Positions 6,708 to 7,352 of a stretch of DNA of 7,352 bases are shown here, in pieces (the stretch's first letter is position 1; each line of letters opens with the position of its first letter). The position numbers were made by a program, and so were the translations under genes. The notes under the pieces were generated by a model. The model searched no databases. It worked only from the letters and a program-made list of their open reading frames with translations, and was not told the origin of the DNA. The DNA comes from a candidate division TA06 bacterium. Lineage in GTDB: Bacteria > Hydrothermota > DG-26 > E44-bin18 > JADFOU01. Where the stretch lies: assembly GCA_022562655.1 (NCBI GenBank), contig JADFOU010000100.1:1-7352 (forward strand). The letters run 5' to 3'.

Positions 6708-7352
6708 ATGAAGAGCATTCGAGAGCCGGAATTTCAGTCAGAGGTGCTTAAACATCCGGAAAAGGTAAGCGAGAGCTTTAAATCATGGGTAAATAGAAAT
6801 CGTGAAAAGAGAAACGCATGGTTTAGAGGGTATAATAAGAAACCAGAAGTTAAGATCAAGCTATACGCAAGAATCTCGGACAGATACCATAAGAAAAGGG
6901 GTAACGAGTGTATTGCGTGTAAGAGTAAAGAAAACCTTAACTTTCATCATACAGACTATGAGAAAAGAGAAGGAGTTACTCTCTGTAGAAGCTGCCATCT
7001 TAGCCTACATAATCAAAAAGTCAAGGAAGATGTAAGAAATAGGTATTGTGTTAATATCTATAAAGATGATTTTGATGAAATAGTAAATGCAGCCACCCTT
7101 GATGTTAATTGGACAGTAGCCTCTGGTTCTAGCCAATTTAATACAACATGGAACTCTGATTTCTTTATAGGTTATAATGCCTCTGTATCTAGGGACTTTG
7201 AGGTTATAGGATTTGCTTCATTATCTCAGGTGTTGTTAGTTGGGAATAGAGGAATCGCAGCAGCTACTATATCAGGAGATTTTGTTGTTCTAAATAGCAG
7301 TGGTCTTCCAGTGCTTTATATTAACGAAGCCAATAGTGATGTTGTTGGAATA
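6708..7352 (+). CDS. HNH endonuclease-domain protein continuing into a beta-rich, tail-fibre-like region (3' end beyond window)
   Basis: From ATG 6708 the frame stays open for 215 codons to the edge of the window. Residues 25-65 are basic with NRNREKRNAW and YNKKPEVKIK, a style common in phage HNH proteins. Residues 68-101 hold the HNH/zinc core: C68-x2-C71, H80-H81, then C93-x2-C96-H97 and H101 (CIACKS, LNFHHTDYEKREG, TLCRSCHLSLH). This predicts a metal-dependent DNA-nicking or cutting domain with a structural zinc. From about residue 125 the character changes to Ser/Thr/Asn/Val/Ile-rich beta sequence without cysteine (WTVASGSSQFNTTWNSDFF, and later LPVLYINEANSDVVGI), reminiscent of phage tail-fibre or surface beta-structure proteins; this second part is resemblance only. 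The gene is AT-rich, unlike the operon to its left, and has a good SD and a sigma-54 promoter. A chimeric assembly or gene fusion cannot be excluded. Confidence 0.75.
   Translation, partial: MKSIREPEFQSEVLKHPEKVSESFKSWVNRNREKRNAWFRGYNKKPEVKIKLYARISDRYHKKRGNECIACKSKENLNFHHTDYEKREGVTLCRSCHLSLHNQKVKEDVRNRYCVNIYKDDFDEIVNAATLDVNWTVASGSSQFNTTWNSDFFIGYNASVSRDFEVIGFASLSQVLLVGNRGIAAATISGDFVVLNSSGLPVLYINEANSDVVGI

Noticed and set aside
1..7352. CRISPR array, tRNA, rRNA, complete insertion sequence
   Set aside because: No regularly spaced direct repeats, no cloverleaf or rRNA-like blocks, and no transposase with terminal inverted repeats were seen on either strand; the only tandem repeats are the coding Ig units.

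Overview
The window reads as a fragment of an uncultivated bacterial genome. It is open at both ends: the first gene runs off the left edge and the last off the right edge. The left gene is a secreted protein with tandem Ig-like repeats and a C-terminal tail of the L-x-Q-N-x-P-N-P-F type. That tail is frequent in Bacteroidetes/FCB-group bacteria and in related candidate phyla (WOR-3, Zixibacteria, Eisenbacteria, KSB1 and similar). Strong Shine-Dalgarno sites and sigma-type promoters also indicate a bacterium. The phylum assignment is an inference; there is no rRNA here.

Layout: 1-2650 on the minus strand is one uninterrupted reading frame for a large exported protein (signal peptide, beta-rich N-terminal domain, three about 107-residue repeats, start of a sorting tail). 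2651-2983 is a divergent promoter region. 2984-4534 and 4541-6127 on the plus strand form a tight two-gene operon: a biotin-dependent acyl-CoA carboxylase carboxyltransferase subunit (PccB/MmdA family), then the catalytic large subunit of a two-subunit methylmalonyl-CoA mutase. Together they link propionyl-CoA, methylmalonyl-CoA and succinyl-CoA. The biotin carboxylase or decarboxylase partners, the biotin carrier, the epimerase and the cobalamin-binding mutase subunit are not in the window.

6128-6707 is a 580-base gap without a confident gene. It becomes clearly AT-rich and holds possible gene relics on the minus strand, a weak terminator-like hairpin, small dyads and a near-consensus sigma-54 promoter. 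From 6708 to the end an AT-rich reading frame begins as an HNH endonuclease with phage-type features. It continues without a stop into a beta-rich region resembling tail-fibre or surface proteins. This right end differs in composition and character from the metabolic genes and looks like a mobile or viral insertion, or possibly an assembly join.
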